Source: Ectothiorhodospira lacustris (lineage in GTDB: Bacteria; Pseudomonadota; Gammaproteobacteria; Ectothiorhodospirales; Ectothiorhodospiraceae). Taken from it: a DNA stretch of 64,000 bases. Made by a program: the position numbers and the translations under genes. This document shows, in pieces, positions 63,675 to 64,000 of this stretch; the first letter of the stretch is position 1; every line of letters starts with the position of its first letter. The notes beneath the pieces are model-generated. The model worked only from the letters and a program-made list of their open reading frames with translations. It did not search any database and had not been told where the DNA came from. Location: NCBI RefSeq assembly GCF_022227845.1, contig NZ_JAJNQN010000010.1:1-64000 (forward strand). Reading direction: 5' to 3'.

Positions 63675-64000
63675 ATGAGTAATGCGACACCGGAAATTGC
63701 GGTTGTTATCCCGTACTATCAGCGACAGGCTGGTCTTCTGCGGCAGTGCGTGCTCTCCATCATAGAGCATTCCGGAACCACAAATTTTCAGATTATCGTT
63801 GTGGATGATGAGTCGCCTGTCTCGGCAGCCGAAGATTTGGCAGGGCTAGAGCCTCTCATGCTGGAACGAATCTGTATTATCCGTCAATCCAATGGCGGCC
63901 CTGGTGCGGCCAGAAACCGGGGTTTGGATGAAGTTCCTGCGGGAACTCCCTATGTGACTTTCCTTGACTCAGATGATCAATGGACCGCTGATTTTCTAAG
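63675..64000 (+). CDS. Family-2 glycosyltransferase, truncated by window end
   Basis: 108 codons visible, open to the edge. From the ATG at 63675 (AAAGGAAA upstream) the product reads EIAVVIPYYQRQAGLLRQCVLSIIEHS, then FQIIVVDDESPVSAAED and GGPGAARNRGLDEVPAGTPYVTFLDSDDQW, i.e. the N-terminal GT-A half including the DxD site. Belongs to the same cassette as the two family-2 enzymes before it. Confidence 0.82.
   Translation, partial: MSNATPEIAVVIPYYQRQAGLLRQCVLSIIEHSGTTNFQIIVVDDESPVSAAEDLAGLEPLMLERICIIRQSNGGPGAARNRGLDEVPAGTPYVTFLDSDDQWTADFL

Overview
The window looks like a chromosomal segment of a free-living gammaproteobacterium, most plausibly a purple-sulfur or halo-alkaliphilic lineage such as Ectothiorhodospiraceae/Chromatiales. 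This is inferred from: high GC; close matches to E. coli-type Crp, YhfA, BolA, PepN and YqjG; a sucrose-synthesis module of the kind used for osmoprotection; a KaiBC pair; and a full exosortase-A (XrtA/EpsH) exopolysaccharide system. I saw no rRNA, tRNA, CRISPR array, phage or insertion sequence.

Region 1 (1-26.2 kb) is mostly housekeeping and stress functions: a kaiC-kaiB operon (minus strand); an ABC export operon (ATPase, FtsX-type permease, HlyD-type adaptor); a CHASE2 receptor Ser/Thr kinase; a glutathionyl-hydroquinone reductase; an RND adaptor/pump pair without an outer-membrane channel; msrB; a c-di-GMP phosphodiesterase (EAL); a sucrose operon (GH100 neutral invertase overlapping a sucrose-phosphate synthase/phosphatase fusion); a COG0523 metallochaperone GTPase overlapping bolA tail to tail; pepN; and a Fur-box-preceded DUF2061-recQ pair. 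Crp and YhfA follow (26.2-27.4 kb) in the same adjacent, divergent arrangement as in E. coli.

Region 2 (27.5-41.8 kb) is the conserved XrtA/PEP-CTERM exopolysaccharide operon: export lipoprotein, chain-length determinant, tyrosine autokinase, outer-membrane beta-barrel, AAA ATPase, polysaccharide deacetylase, FemAB-like protein, glycosyltransferase, exosortase A fused to an EpsI domain, second glycosyltransferase and, after a repeat-rich gap, an asparagine-synthase-type amidotransferase. Most genes overlap by ATGA, indicating tight translational coupling.

Region 3 (41.8-46.9 kb) holds a palindrome array, a DAHP synthase, a methyltransferase, a PEP-CTERM substrate protein behind a very good sigma-54 (-24/-12) promoter, and an asparagine-synthase homologue that lacks the glutaminase nucleophile.

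Region 4 (47-55.25 kb) continues exopolysaccharide synthesis: a GDP-mannose 6-dehydrogenase (AlgD type), two glycosyltransferases, a CapK/PaaK-like adenylating enzyme, a second deacetylase, an acyl carrier protein and the two exosortase-A-associated hydrolases. Region 5 (55.3-64.0 kb) changes to visibly more AT-rich DNA with weaker gene packing. It holds a GNAT protein, two ATP-grasp ligases (one TupA-like), an ABC lipid-oligosaccharide flippase, a FkbM methyltransferase and three family-2 glycosyltransferases, the last running off the window. It looks like a variable, probably transferred, glycan-assembly cassette attached to the XrtA core.

Three families of short palindromic repeats (ATTCCC/GGGAAT type, CCCTCTCCCC/GGGGAGAGGG type, and a Pseudomonas-REP-like GCGGCC/GGCCGC type) fill intergenic gaps. 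They create false N- or C-terminal extensions for some genes. Start codons below were moved from the longest frame wherever a ribosome-binding site or family alignment supported it; all functional calls rest on motif recognition by eye, without database searches.
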